From Chitinophagales bacterium (GTDB lineage: Bacteria; Bacteroidota; Bacteroidia; Chitinophagales; UBA10324), in assembly GCA_013816805.1 (NCBI GenBank), contig JACDDS010000002.1:199530-263529 (forward strand): 64,000 nt of DNA. The letters run 5' to 3'. The notes beneath the pieces were generated by a model, which was not told where the DNA came from, ran no database searches, and saw only the letters and a list, made by a program, of their open reading frames with translations. Both the position numbers and the translations under genes were made by a program. Below are positions 43,554 to 52,585 of the stretch, one piece after another (position 1 is the stretch's first letter; every line of letters begins with the position of its first letter).

Positions 43554-45593
43554 GTGTCGTTTAAACTCACATCTGACTATCATCCGACGGGTGATCAGCC
43601 GGAAGCCATAGAGCAATTAGTACAAGGCATCCGACGGGAAGATAAATACCAGGTGCTTCTCGGTGTTACCGGCTCGGGTAAAACTTTTACGATCGCAAAT
43701 GTAATTCAACAGGTACAGAAACCTACCCTGATCCTTAGCCATAATAAGACACTGGTGGCTCAATTGTATGGTGAATTTAAAAACTTCTTCCCTGAAAATG
43801 CAGTTGAATATTTCGTTTCCTATTATGATTACTATCAGCCTGAAGCTTATCTGCCTGTTTCCAATCTCTACATAGAAAAAGACCTCTCTATTAATGCGGA
43901 GGTTGAGAAGCTTCGATTAAGCACTACTTCTTCATTAATGTCAGGACGGAAAGATATTATCGTTCTTGCCTCCGTTTCCTGTATTTATGGCATAGGAAAT
44001 CCTACAGAATACACACGTGCTATTATCCGGTTACAAAGCGGAGAAACAAGAACCAGGAACAGCTTGCTCTATCAGCTTGTAGATGGTTTGTATTCAAGAA
44101 GCGATGGTGAAATGAAAGGTGGAAATTTCAGGGTAAAGGGAGATACCATAGATATCTTTCTTCCCTATGCAGACTATGCATATCGCATAACTTTTTTTGG
44201 TGATATAATTGAAGAAATTGAAACATTCAGCAAGGATACCGGGAAGAAAATCGGCAATGTAGATAATGCCGCCATTTTTCCTGCGAATATGTACATGGCT
44301 CCAAAAGATCAATTCAATGATATCATGAACCAGATAGAGGATGATATGCACAAGCAGGTTGATTATTTTTCAAGCAGCGGAAAATATCTGGAGGCAACAC
44401 GATTAAAAGAACGCGTAACATTTGACCTGGAGATGATGAAGGAACTTGGTTACTGTTCAGGAATTGAAAATTATTCCCGTTATCTCGATCGGAGAAACCC
44501 GGGAGAACGACCTTTTTGTCTTATGGATTATTTCCCAAAGGATTTTTTAATGGTGATTGATGAAAGCCATGCTACCATTCCACAAGTGCGCGGTATGTAT
44601 GGAGGTGATCGTTCACGCAAAACCATATTGGTCGAATACGGTTTTCGTCTTCCTTCTGCCCTCGATAACCGGCCTCTGAGCTTCCAGGAATTTGAAACTA
44701 TGATTGACCAGGTAGTTTATGTAAGTGCCACACCAGCAGAATTTGAGCTGGAGCAAACTGAAGGTTTGTTTGTGGAACAGGTAGTTCGTCCGACTGGATT
44801 GCTTGATCCGGTAATCGAAGTGAGACCGAGTATTAATGAGGTAGACGACCTGCTGGAGATGGTGAGCGAGCGAACGAAAAGGGGTGATCGAATCCTTGTT
44901 ACAACGCTTACGAAGCGAATGGCTGAAGAGCTTTCTAAATATATGACCCGGCTTAATATACGCTGCAGATACATTCATTCCGAAGTGGAAACGCTGGAGC
45001 GTGTCCAGATTTTGAGGGATCTCCGGCTCGGTGTTTTTGATGTATTAATTGGTGTGAACCTGCTTCGGGAAGGATTGGATCTTCCCGAAGTTTCTTTAGT
45101 AGCTATTATGGATGCTGATAAAGAAGGATTCCTTAGAAATGAACGATCACTTACGCAGATTGCAGGACGGGCAGCACGGAATATCGATGGCCTGGTAATC
45201 ATGTATGCAGATGAGATTACGGAATCTATGCAAAAGACCATTAATGAAACGAACCGGCGCCGGGAAAAACAATTGCGCTATAATGAGGAGCACGGCATTA
45301 CTCCTAAAACTATTTTCAAATCACGGGAACAAATAATGAAGCAAAGTGCGGTTCTGCAAATCAAGCCGATTGATCCGATGGCTTATGTTGAACCGGAAGA
45401 GGCATCCCTTGTGGCAGATCCCGTGGTGGAGTATATGAGCCGCGATCAATTACAGAAAACGCTGCTTACCACTAAAAAGAAGATGGAACGAGCGGCTAAG
45501 GATCTCGACTTTTTAGAAGCTGCCCGGTTAAGGGATGAGATGTATGCACTTGATAAAATTATTAAGCAGAAATTTGAAAATAATCCCGCATAA
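43554..45593 (+). CDS. uvrB: excinuclease ABC subunit B
   Basis: A 679-residue UvrB of normal length. Walker A GVTGSGKT is near residues 37-44. The beta-hairpin region includes YYDYYQPEAYLP. The DEAH-like box is MVIDESHATIPQ, and motif VI is in QIAGRAARN. The C-terminal UVR domain (DFLEAARLRDEM) is present for contact with UvrC. It loads onto damaged DNA with UvrA in nucleotide excision repair. The start is GTG at 43554 (MSFKLTSDYHP), which fits the conserved N-terminus. No SOS-type box was identified. Confidence 0.98.
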   Translation: MSFKLTSDYHPTGDQPEAIEQLVQGIRREDKYQVLLGVTGSGKTFTIANVIQQVQKPTLILSHNKTLVAQLYGEFKNFFPENAVEYFVSYYDYYQPEAYLPVSNLYIEKDLSINAEVEKLRLSTTSSLMSGRKDIIVLASVSCIYGIGNPTEYTRAIIRLQSGETRTRNSLLYQLVDGLYSRSDGEMKGGNFRVKGDTIDIFLPYADYAYRITFFGDIIEEIETFSKDTGKKIGNVDNAAIFPANMYMAPKDQFNDIMNQIEDDMHKQVDYFSSSGKYLEATRLKERVTFDLEMMKELGYCSGIENYSRYLDRRNPGERPFCLMDYFPKDFLMVIDESHATIPQVRGMYGGDRSRKTILVEYGFRLPSALDNRPLSFQEFETMIDQVVYVSATPAEFELEQTEGLFVEQVVRPTGLLDPVIEVRPSINEVDDLLEMVSERTKRGDRILVTTLTKRMAEELSKYMTRLNIRCRYIHSEVETLERVQILRDLRLGVFDVLIGVNLLREGLDLPEVSLVAIMDADKEGFLRNERSLTQIAGRAARNIDGLVIMYADEITESMQKTINETNRRREKQLRYNEEHGITPKTIFKSREQIMKQSAVLQIKPIDPMAYVEPEEASLVADPVVEYMSRDQLQKTLLTTKKKMERAAKDLDFLEAARLRDEMYALDKIIKQKFENNPA

Positions 45594-45680
45594 TTTTTTT
45601 TGGCTGAACCTTCTCAACCTTCCTCAAGTTATATTTACACTGATTAAAAGAATACTGTAATTCACCAAAAAAAATTTAAT

Positions 45681-46289
45681 ATGCCTTTTGAACTTCCCAA
45701 ATTGCCCTATAGCTTCGAAGCAATAGAACCTCACATTGATGCACAAACGATGCAGATTCACCACGATAAGCATCACCAGGCTTACGTTACAAATCTGAAT
45801 AAAGCTTTAGAAGGAAATGAAGCTGCAAACAGCAGTATTGAAGAAATCTGCAAAAACATTTCTAAATTTCCCATGGCAGTCCGCAATAATGGAGGCGGGC
45901 ATTATAACCACTCCTTCTTTTGGAACATCCTGCAGCCCGGCGGGAACAGTACGCCTAACGGCACCGTAGTGGAAGCTATTAATAGCACGTTCGGAAGCTT
46001 TGATAAATTTTATGAAACCTTCACTAATGCAGGTGTCACCCGGTTTGGCTCCGGATGGGCATGGTTAATTGTAGGCGCAGATAAGAAACTTGCTATTACC
46101 TCCACTCCTAACCAGGACAATCCATTAATGGATGTAGCTGAGGTTAAAGGCACTCCTGTGCTTGGAATAGATGTTTGGGAACATGCTTATTATCTTAAAT
46201 ATCAAAACCGCCGCCCAGATTATATTGCCGCTTTTAAAAATGCAATTAACTGGGATCAGGTGAATATGCTATTGAAGAAAGCGATGTAG
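45681..46289 (+). CDS. sodA: superoxide dismutase, Mn-type or cambialistic
   Basis: A 202-residue iron/manganese-family superoxide dismutase. Metal ligands are H27, H77, D164 and H168 ([22 protein letters not shown] around the last two). The [11 protein letters not shown] segment and TPNQDNPLM are more like manganese enzymes than iron ones, but cambialistic activity is common in Bacteroidota. No signal peptide, so cytoplasmic. It is flanked by uvrB upstream and a secreted protein gene downstream and is probably transcribed alone. Confidence 0.93.
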   Translation: MPFELPKLPYSFEAIEPHIDAQTMQIHHDKHHQAYVTNLNKALEGNEAANSSIEEICKNISKFPMAVRNNGGGHYNHSFFWNILQPGGNSTPNGTVVEAINSTFGSFDKFYETFTNAGVTRFGSGWAWLIVGADKKLAITSTPNQDNPLMDVAEVKGTPVLGIDVWEHAYYLKYQNRRPDYIAAFKNAINWDQVNMLLKKAM

Positions 46290-46403
46290 TATTTGCTGTC
46301 GCGGAGATTCCATAAATTGTTATCGTCAAGAATGAAATAACAGCCTTATTGCCCTGTCATTTACAAAGATGTATTTTTATAATTCAGCTTAATGCTTTTT
46401 ATG

Positions 46404-47792
46404 AAAAAACAGCTGTTTCTGATATTTTCTGTTCTCTCTTTTGTCAGCTTAGATATCAAAGCGCAAGACACTTACCATACAGCAACCTGGCTGCTTGATG
46501 GAACCAATATTTATCCATCTGTCGGAACTACAGCGCCGATCGGCCCCGATTATGGCTGCGCAGTAACCAATAAGCGACCGTATTGGGGCATGCTGGCTGC
46601 CTGTGCGCCTGCTGAAACTAACAGTATTCTTGACGGGACAATTTTTGAATATTCTTCATCCAATCCTATAATTCTGGATACCGTAAGCATGGTGATATGG
46701 GGCCCGTTTGATGATACGGCTGATATTTTCAACCAGTTAACCACATCATCTATATATACCTGCATTAATTTCTATTTTGATGTCCGATATACTTACAATC
46801 ACATAAACCTTTCTCTAAAGTCCGGGAAAATTTACTATGCGGTTATTATGAGCTCTGATTCTGTTGAGTCGATATTAATAGAATATTTTCCTATCCTGCA
46901 ACCTGTTTCATATGTTGATTCCAGTCACTGCTCGATCTGCAAAGGGCACGTGACTTATCTGCCACAACGGATCTGCATAGTGACTGTTGACAGTGCAACA
47001 GGAAAAAATAAAATCATGTGGACACCGGAGGACTCTGCAGTGCAGGCATATATTATATACCGACAGGGAAGTGCTGCAGGAAAATTTGATTCAATCGGAA
47101 GGGTGGAATTTAACGAACCTAAGGAATTCATTGATGAAGCTTCGAATCCCTTAGAAAAGTCGTATACATACATTCTGGGTACGGTTGATTCCTGCGAAAG
47201 GATACAAGCCGATTATACCAGTCCCAAAAATACTACTATTCACCTCACCTCCAGTGTTGGATTGAATGGGGAAGTAAACCTCGTTTGGAACCCGTATGAG
47301 GGTTATTATTCAAATACTTCGCAGTACTATTCCACCTATTATATTTTTCGCAATGTCAACTACGGTCCTTATCAGATAATTGATTCCATTGCTTCCAACA
47401 CCAGTACATATACCGATTTGACCCCTCCCTCTGGTCCGTTAAATTATAGAATTGGAATTCATGTTCCCACCTGTTACGCAGATCAGGGAATTTTCACCTA
47501 TTCAAACCGCAGCAGCACTACTTCAACCGGCATTTGGGAAGGCTCCTTACCCGACGATGTTAAACTTTTCCCGAACCCGGCGCACAGCCTTTTCAATTTA
47601 GAGCTTGGGAAATTAAAAGGGAAAGTTGAATCCATACGCCTGTTGTCTTTATCAGGTGATGTCATTATTCCTTCATTTATTCCTCTAAGTGATAACCTTA
47701 ACATTGACATTACAAGACTTGCTAAGGGAATTTATATGCTTGAAATCAATTCGAACGGCATCATATACCGGATGAAAGCAGCAGTTATGTAA
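46404..47792 (+). CDS. secreted fibronectin III-like protein with T9SS type A sorting domain
   Basis: About 462 residues from the ATG at 46404 (MKKQLFLIFSV), with a signal ending DIKAQD. Residues ~200-380 contain two fibronectin type III-like modules (KNKIMWTPEDSAVQAYIIYR and VNLVWNPYEGYY). The last ~75 residues are a T9SS sorting domain: VKLFPNPAHSLFNLEL and ARLAKGIYMLEI-like strands, ending MKAAVM. It should be exported by the type IX system to the surface or medium. The N-terminal ~190 residues, with several cysteines, match no family I know. Confidence 0.82.
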   Translation, partial: KKQLFLIFSVLSFVSLDIKAQDTYHTATWLLDGTNIYPSVGTTAPIGPDYGCAVTNKRPYWGMLAACAPAETNSILDGTIFEYSSSNPIILDTVSMVIWGPFDDTADIFNQLTTSSIYTCINFYFDVRYTYNHINLSLKSGKIYYAVIMSSDSVESILIEYFPILQPVSYVDSSHCSICKGHVTYLPQRICIVTVDSATGKNKIMWTPEDSAVQAYIIYRQGSAAGKFDSIGRVEFNEPKEFIDEASNPLEKSYTYILGTVDSCERIQADYTSPKNTTIHLTSSVGLNGEVNLVWNPYEGYYSNTSQYYSTYYIFRNVNYGPYQIIDSIASNTSTYTDLTPPSGPLNYRIGIHVPTCYADQGIFTYSNRSSTTSTGIWEGSLPDDVKLFPNPAHSLFNLELGKLKGKVESIRLLSLSGDVIIPSFIPLSDNLNIDITRLAKGIYMLEINSNGIIYRMKAAVM

Positions 47793-47879
47793 AAATTGAA
47801 GTGTTTACAGCTTCACTATGTGTATGAAGAACACTACTAAATAAAAGGGGGAGCGTCTTTAGACCTTCAAAATAATAAA

Positions 47880-48134
47880 CTATGCCATCAGCTTAATTTT
47901 TTTCATTAAGCCACTCTTAAGGTTATCGGCTTTCTTTTTATGAATTACATGGCGTTTTGCCAGCTTATCCAACATAGAAATAGTCTCAGGAAGTAATTTT
48001 TCGGCATCTTCTTTAGACGTAGTGGCACGCAAAGTCTTTACTGCATTGCGCGTAGTTTTTCCATAATAACGGTTACGGTCTCTTCGTTTCTTTGCCTGGC
48101 GGTCGGCCTTTTGGGCATTTTTGGTATTGGCCAT
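47880..48134 (-). CDS. rpsT: 30S ribosomal protein S20
   Basis: An 84-residue basic protein starting MANTKNAQKADRQAKKRRDRN and carrying the helical KTLRATTSKEDAEKLL and LDKLAKRHVIHKKKAD segments of S20. It binds 16S rRNA early in 30S assembly. A textbook Bacteroidota promoter lies just upstream. It is convergent with the T9SS gene. Confidence 0.97.
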   Translation of the reverse strand: MANTKNAQKADRQAKKRRDRNRYYGKTTRNAVKTLRATTSKEDAEKLLPETISMLDKLAKRHVIHKKKADNLKSGLMKKIKLMA

Positions 48135-48152
48135 CTGGTAATTTTAGTGGCG

Positions 48153-48183
48153 CAAAGATAAAAGAATTCAAGTAGCTGCCAAA
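48153..48183 (-). promoter_or_regulatory. consensus Bacteroidota promoter of rpsT
   Basis: On the minus strand TTTG (48183-48180) is followed after 19 nt by TATCTTTG (48160-48153), an exact match to TTTG-N19-TAnnTTTG. The rpsT ATG follows 18 nt after the -7 box, so the leader is only about a dozen nucleotides. Confidence 0.8.
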
Positions 48184-48339
48184 TCAGAGAATTTTATAAT
48201 ATGGTTACATCACCCGCAATCGATGCTTCTCAAAATAACAATTGATTTTAAGAATGCATTATGAACAGTGTTATTGAAATCATTAACATTATTTTTAAAA
48301 CAACTCCTTTATTTTACATTTACCGACCAAAAATTATAC

Positions 48340-48804
48340 ATGGAATTTAAAGACATCCTTTCCATCAGCGGAATGCCGGGACTATTCGAGTTAGTTTCAA
48401 CAAAGAACAATGGAATCATAGTAAAATCCCTGGAGGATGGCACCTCCCAGTTTATATCTTCCCGTATCCAGGGTGTTTCTCCGCTGGATAATATCTCAGT
48501 ATATCTTAAGCAGGAAGAAACCATAGAGCTGAAAAAAATATTGCGCGATATGATGAATAAGGAGAATGAGTTGACGATGCCAAATGCTAAAGACGATCCT
48601 GCGGCATTAAAAGACTACTTCAAAAAGGTAGAACCTGAATATGATGAAGAAAAGGTTCACGTAAGTGATATGAAGAAGATGATTAAATGGTATCATCTTT
48701 TAAAGCAGCATAATTTAATTCCTGCAGAAGAAGAAAAAACAGAGGAGAAAGAAACCGAAAAAACCGGTGTTGAAGCAGAAGAGGGCGAAAAAACAGAAGC
48801 GTAA
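48340..48804 (+). CDS. DUF5606-family protein
   Basis: About 154 residues from the ATG at 48340 (MEFKDILSISGMPGLFELVS), a start conserved in DUF5606 proteins of Bacteroidota. The N-terminal ~70 residues look like a small beta-rich domain (GTSQFISSRIQGVSPLDNISVYL). The middle contains KVHVSDMKKMIKWYHLLK, and the tail is Glu/Lys-rich low-complexity sequence. The function is unknown. It is convergent with dnaN and divergent from rpsT. An upstream start at 48268 would add 24 non-conserved hydrophobic residues. Confidence 0.75.
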   Translation: MEFKDILSISGMPGLFELVSTKNNGIIVKSLEDGTSQFISSRIQGVSPLDNISVYLKQEETIELKKILRDMMNKENELTMPNAKDDPAALKDYFKKVEPEYDEEKVHVSDMKKMIKWYHLLKQHNLIPAEEEKTEEKETEKTGVEAEEGEKTEA

Positions 48805-48851
48805 TTGGCCGGTTATATCTTTCCAATCTAACCTTACAGCCTTTAATGAAA

Positions 48852-49970
48852 TTACGTATTAATCATTATCGGCATTACCAGCATTAACAGATCTTCATTT
48901 TCCTTTTTATCCATCGGCATCATAATGCAGGCCCGGGAGGGAGTAGAACATTCTACCCGCACTTCTTCTTCATTCATTGACGAAAGCATATCAATGAGAA
49001 ACTTTGCGTTAAAAGCAATTTCCATGTCTTCCCCTTCATAATTGCATACCAGTGTTTCATTCCCTTCATTTGAAAAATCCAGATCACGTGCATTAATCTG
49101 CAGTTCGCTGCCGGTAAGTTTCAACGTAGCCTGGTGGGTTGTTTTATTTGAAAGCACAACCAGCCTGCGCAGAGAATTCAGTAAATCACCTGAATTAATG
49201 GAGAGCTTGTTAGGATTTTCAGTAGGAATTACTGCCAGGTAATCCGGGAATCGTGCATCGATAAGGCGGCAGATAAGCTTCACATTTCCAAAAGTAAAAA
49301 ATGCATTGGAGCTGTTATATGAAATTTTAACTTGTGTTTCCTCCTGCGGCAAGGCATTTCCAAGTAATTGCAGTGCCTTCTTGGGAACGATGAATGAAGC
49401 GGACTTTATGCTTTTTGCATCGAGCCTTTTATAACGAACAAGCCGGTGGGCATCCGTTGCAACAAAAGTAATTCCCTCCGGTGTCAGCTCGAAATTTACT
49501 CCCGTCATGGCCGGCCGCATGTCATCGGTACCAATTGCAAACAACGTTTTATTAATAGCATTAGCAATTACAGGAGAAGGCAATTTAATTTCCTTTGTTT
49601 CTTCAGGAACAGGAATGCGGGGGAAATCATCACCGTTTTCACCTGTTAACCTGTATTTTCCTTTATCGGATGTAATTTCTATGGAAAGATTTTTTTCATT
49701 CACAGAGAAAGTGAGCGGCTGTTCAGGAAGCGTCTTTAAGATGTCAATAAGCAACCTTGCCGGTACAGCGATTTTCCCTTCTTCACCGGTTTCTACATCG
49801 AGCATTGAGCTCATCGATGTCTCCAAATCAGTAGAAAATACAGTGAGCATGCCCTCCTTTATCTCAAACAAAAAATCTTCAAGGATGGGCAATACGGTAT
49901 TTGAGCTTACAACCCCACCTATTAACTGCAACTGCTTTAATAACGAACCGGAAGACACAATAAATTTCAT
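48852..49970 (-). CDS. dnaN: DNA polymerase III beta sliding clamp
   Basis: A 372-residue beta clamp starting MKFIVSSGSLLKQLQLIGGVV, with three repeats of the clamp fold and the C-terminal MLVMPIMINT, which shapes the peptide-binding pocket. It tethers the replicative polymerase to DNA and recruits repair factors. Length is standard. It is not next to dnaA or gyrB here, so this is not evidence of the origin. It is divergent from the amino-acid permease gene. Confidence 0.98.
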   Translation of the reverse strand: MKFIVSSGSLLKQLQLIGGVVSSNTVLPILEDFLFEIKEGMLTVFSTDLETSMSSMLDVETGEEGKIAVPARLLIDILKTLPEQPLTFSVNEKNLSIEITSDKGKYRLTGENGDDFPRIPVPEETKEIKLPSPVIANAINKTLFAIGTDDMRPAMTGVNFELTPEGITFVATDAHRLVRYKRLDAKSIKSASFIVPKKALQLLGNALPQEETQVKISYNSSNAFFTFGNVKLICRLIDARFPDYLAVIPTENPNKLSINSGDLLNSLRRLVVLSNKTTHQATLKLTGSELQINARDLDFSNEGNETLVCNYEGEDMEIAFNAKFLIDMLSSMNEEEVRVECSTPSRACIMMPMDKKENEDLLMLVMPIMINT

Positions 49971-50146
49971 TCGGAGATTTATTTTTTTAAGAGATGCAAG
50001 ATAATGATTTTGGAAAAACGACCTTGTTTAATATTAGTATGGAATATAAATCATTGTAATTAAAATGTTCACAATAGATAGGTCTTAATCGGCAACATGG
50101 AGTTGCTGCTCATGTAAATGTGTGGCCTGATCACGGCTTACTTTAA

Positions 50147-50176
50147 TTGTAATGGTTAATTTTTTTTCTCATTTTG
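50147..50176 (+). promoter_or_regulatory. probable promoter of the amino-acid permease gene
   Basis: TTG at 50147-50149 and TCATTTTG at 50169-50176 are 19 nt apart, resembling the Bacteroidota consensus with one mismatch in the -7 element. The permease ATG follows 20 nt after the -7 box. Confidence 0.45.
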
Positions 50177-50195
50177 TACTCATAAATATGCGACC

Positions 50196-51908
50196 ATGAA
50201 TTTTAGTCAGCTTTTCAGGAAAAAATCGGTTAATCAGATATTAAAAGATGTGGAACAGGGTTACTCCGATGGTGAAGGCGGAACTGGTCTTACCCGCACT
50301 TTGAAAGTTCGCGACCTTACATTCTTTGGAATAGCTGCCATCATTGGTGCAGGCATTTTTGGTACGATTGGCCAGGCATCTTTCGATGGTGGCCCCGCAG
50401 TTTCATTGCTGTTCGTTTTTATAGCTGTAGCATGTGGCTTTGCTGCGCTGTGCTATGCAGAATTTGCTTCCATGATCCCTATTGCAGGCAGTGCATATAC
50501 TTATTCTTATGTGGCTTTTGGTGAATTAGTAGCATGGATCATCGGATGGGACCTATTGATGGAATATTCAATAGGAAATATTACAGTGGCTTTAAGCTGG
50601 AGCTCTTATTTCGAAACTTTTATCGGGGGTTTCGGCCTTCATCTTCCCTCCTACCTTACATCCGATATTATTTCATCTTACCATGCTTTTGAAGCAGGCA
50701 GCACTACTTCACCTGAATACCAGGCCTGGGTAACTGCACCGCGCATTGGCAGCTTTCCTTTAATTGCTGATATTCCCGCCCTGTTCATCACCATATTTAT
50801 AACCTGCCTTATTTACATAGGTATCAAAGAATCAAGAACGGCCAGTAACCTGATGGTGATGCTGAAATTAACGATTGTAGTAGTAGTCATTTTAATCGGT
50901 ATATTTTATATAAATCCATCGAACTGGCATCCGTTTTTACCCAATGGAGTAAGCGGGGTGCTAAAAGGGGTAGCAGCCGTTTTTTTTGCTTACATCGGTT
51001 TTGATGCCATTAGCACCACCGCGGAAGAATGTGAAAACCCGCAGCGGGATCTACCTAAGGGAATGATATATGCGCTTATTATTTGTACCGTGCTCTATAT
51101 AATAATGTCTCTTGTTCTTACGGGAATGACGAGCTACAAAAATCTTGGAGTGCAGGATCCTTTAGCCGATGTATTTAAAAATATACCTTCATTAAACTGG
51201 CTTGCCGGCGTGATTGCCTTTAGTGCCATTATAGCTACTACAAGTGTATTCCTCGTTTTTCAGCTTGGCCAGCCAAGAATCTGGATGAGCATGAGCCGCG
51301 ATGGCCTGCTGCCCAAAAAATTTGCAAGCATCCATCCTAAGTATCATACCCCGGCTTTCTCCACTGTAATGACCGGCTTTTTAGTGGCTGTTCCTTTATT
51401 ATTTTTAAATTTTACATTAGTCACTAATCTTACAAGCATAGGGACCCTGTTTGCCTTTGCATTGGTTTGCGGAGGTGTCCTGATCATGCATGAACAGAAA
51501 GATCTGCCCCAGCGAAAATTTAAAGTATGGTATATCAATGGCAAATACATTATACCACTTATGTTTTTGACCCTGTTTTTTTTAATGTATTTATATAACC
51601 GGGAAACTCTGATGGATTTTATCTTTTTTAAGAATTCATCGGATACTACCAGCAATGCTATGAGTGTGGGTAAAGAAAACCTGCCTTATTGGATTTTTAT
51701 AATCTATGCAATTTTGATTTCATGGTATTCCTATAAAAGAAATCTTTCTCTCATTCCGGTCCTGGGCTTATCTATGTGCATTTACCTGATGTCAGCCTTG
51801 ACCACCACAACCTGGATTGGCTTTACCATCTGGCTTATAATAGGGCTGGTCATTTATTTTCTATATAGCTTTAAAAATAGCAGGCTGCATACAGAAACAA
51901 GGATTTAA
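50196..51908 (+). CDS. APC-superfamily amino acid permease (cationic amino acid transporter type)
   Basis: A 570-residue inner-membrane transporter with 12-14 hydrophobic helices. The first helix has the unwound-helix motif IIGAGIFGTIG; FFAYIGFDAISTTAEECENPQRDLPKGM is the typical helix 6 and following loop of the CAT group. These proteins exchange or import amino acids with protons. The N-terminal ~40 residues are cytoplasmic and polar. The exact substrate is not visible. Confidence 0.92.
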   Translation: MNFSQLFRKKSVNQILKDVEQGYSDGEGGTGLTRTLKVRDLTFFGIAAIIGAGIFGTIGQASFDGGPAVSLLFVFIAVACGFAALCYAEFASMIPIAGSAYTYSYVAFGELVAWIIGWDLLMEYSIGNITVALSWSSYFETFIGGFGLHLPSYLTSDIISSYHAFEAGSTTSPEYQAWVTAPRIGSFPLIADIPALFITIFITCLIYIGIKESRTASNLMVMLKLTIVVVVILIGIFYINPSNWHPFLPNGVSGVLKGVAAVFFAYIGFDAISTTAEECENPQRDLPKGMIYALIICTVLYIIMSLVLTGMTSYKNLGVQDPLADVFKNIPSLNWLAGVIAFSAIIATTSVFLVFQLGQPRIWMSMSRDGLLPKKFASIHPKYHTPAFSTVMTGFLVAVPLLFLNFTLVTNLTSIGTLFAFALVCGGVLIMHEQKDLPQRKFKVWYINGKYIIPLMFLTLFFLMYLYNRETLMDFIFFKNSSDTTSNAMSVGKENLPYWIFIIYAILISWYSYKRNLSLIPVLGLSMCIYLMSALTTTTWIGFTIWLIIGLVIYFLYSFKNSRLHTETRI

Positions 51909-51950
51909 ATTAAACTTGTCAAGTTGTCACGAATACAGTAAATTCACATT

Positions 51951-52190
51951 ATGAAAACTTTCAGTGTGGGTGATTTGAAAGCAAATTTTTCTGATGTGCT
52001 GAATATGGTACGGGAAGGAGAAGAAATAGCTATTTCTTACGGCAGAAAGAAAAAAATAGTTGCCCGCATTATACCTGAAAAAAAAGTAAATATTAAAAAA
52101 AAGCGCAGGCTGGGATTATTAAAAGGGAAAGGAAAGGTTACTTTTCACGGGCAATGGCGTATTACCGATGAGGATTTCCTTAATTCATGA
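51951..52190 (+). CDS. Phd/YefM-type antitoxin
   Basis: A 79-residue protein with the N-terminal fold of Phd/YefM DNA-binding antitoxins: FSVGDLKANFSDVLNMVREGEEIAISYGRKK. The basic tail (KKKRRLGLLKGKGK) and the C-terminal DEDFLNS would bind and block the toxin. The stop overlaps the start of the PIN toxin gene by 4 nt (ATGA), so translation is coupled. These antitoxins usually repress their own operon. Confidence 0.9.
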   Translation: MKTFSVGDLKANFSDVLNMVREGEEIAISYGRKKKIVARIIPEKKVNIKKKRRLGLLKGKGKVTFHGQWRITDEDFLNS

Positions 52191-52585
52191 GTTACCTCCT
52201 TGATACGCACACTCTTATTTGGGCAATTTTTGACGATCAGAAACTTTCTCAGCAAATACGATCCATTCTTAGTGATTCCTCTAATAATATTTATGTAAGC
52301 CATGTAACCTTTTGGGAAATTTCACTAAAGCATTCTATAGGTAAAATTGAACTAAAAGGCACAACTCCTGATGAATTACCTTATTGGTGTAAAAGGCTAA
52401 ATTTCGATGTATTCCCTATTTCAGAAAATGATGTATGCAGGTCATATGTCCTTCCACCATCTCTGCACAAAGATCCTTTTGATAGGCTGTTAGCCTGGCA
52501 GGCGATCAACCGCAATTATTCTTTATTATCGAAAGACAGCTTACTTAAAGTATATATTCCCTGGAAGCTCACCGTTATCTGGTAA
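52187..52585 (+). CDS. VapC-like PIN-domain toxin
   Basis: A 132-residue PIN nuclease. Acidic active-site residues are D6 (SYLLDTHTLIW), the Glu in TFWEISLK and the Asp in KDPFDRLLAWQA. The pattern DTHTLIW places it in the COG3744-like branch. VapC toxins cleave tRNA or rRNA. It is coupled to the antitoxin gene by a 4-nt overlap. Its last 11 nt overlap the 3' end of the convergent rlmN gene. Confidence 0.9.
   Translation: MSYLLDTHTLIWAIFDDQKLSQQIRSILSDSSNNIYVSHVTFWEISLKHSIGKIELKGTTPDELPYWCKRLNFDVFPISENDVCRSYVLPPSLHKDPFDRLLAWQAINRNYSLLSKDSLLKVYIPWKLTVIW

Noticed and set aside
48852-49970. Replication origin near dnaN
   Set aside because: No dnaA, gyrB or recF neighbours and no cluster of DnaA-box-like sites was noticed.
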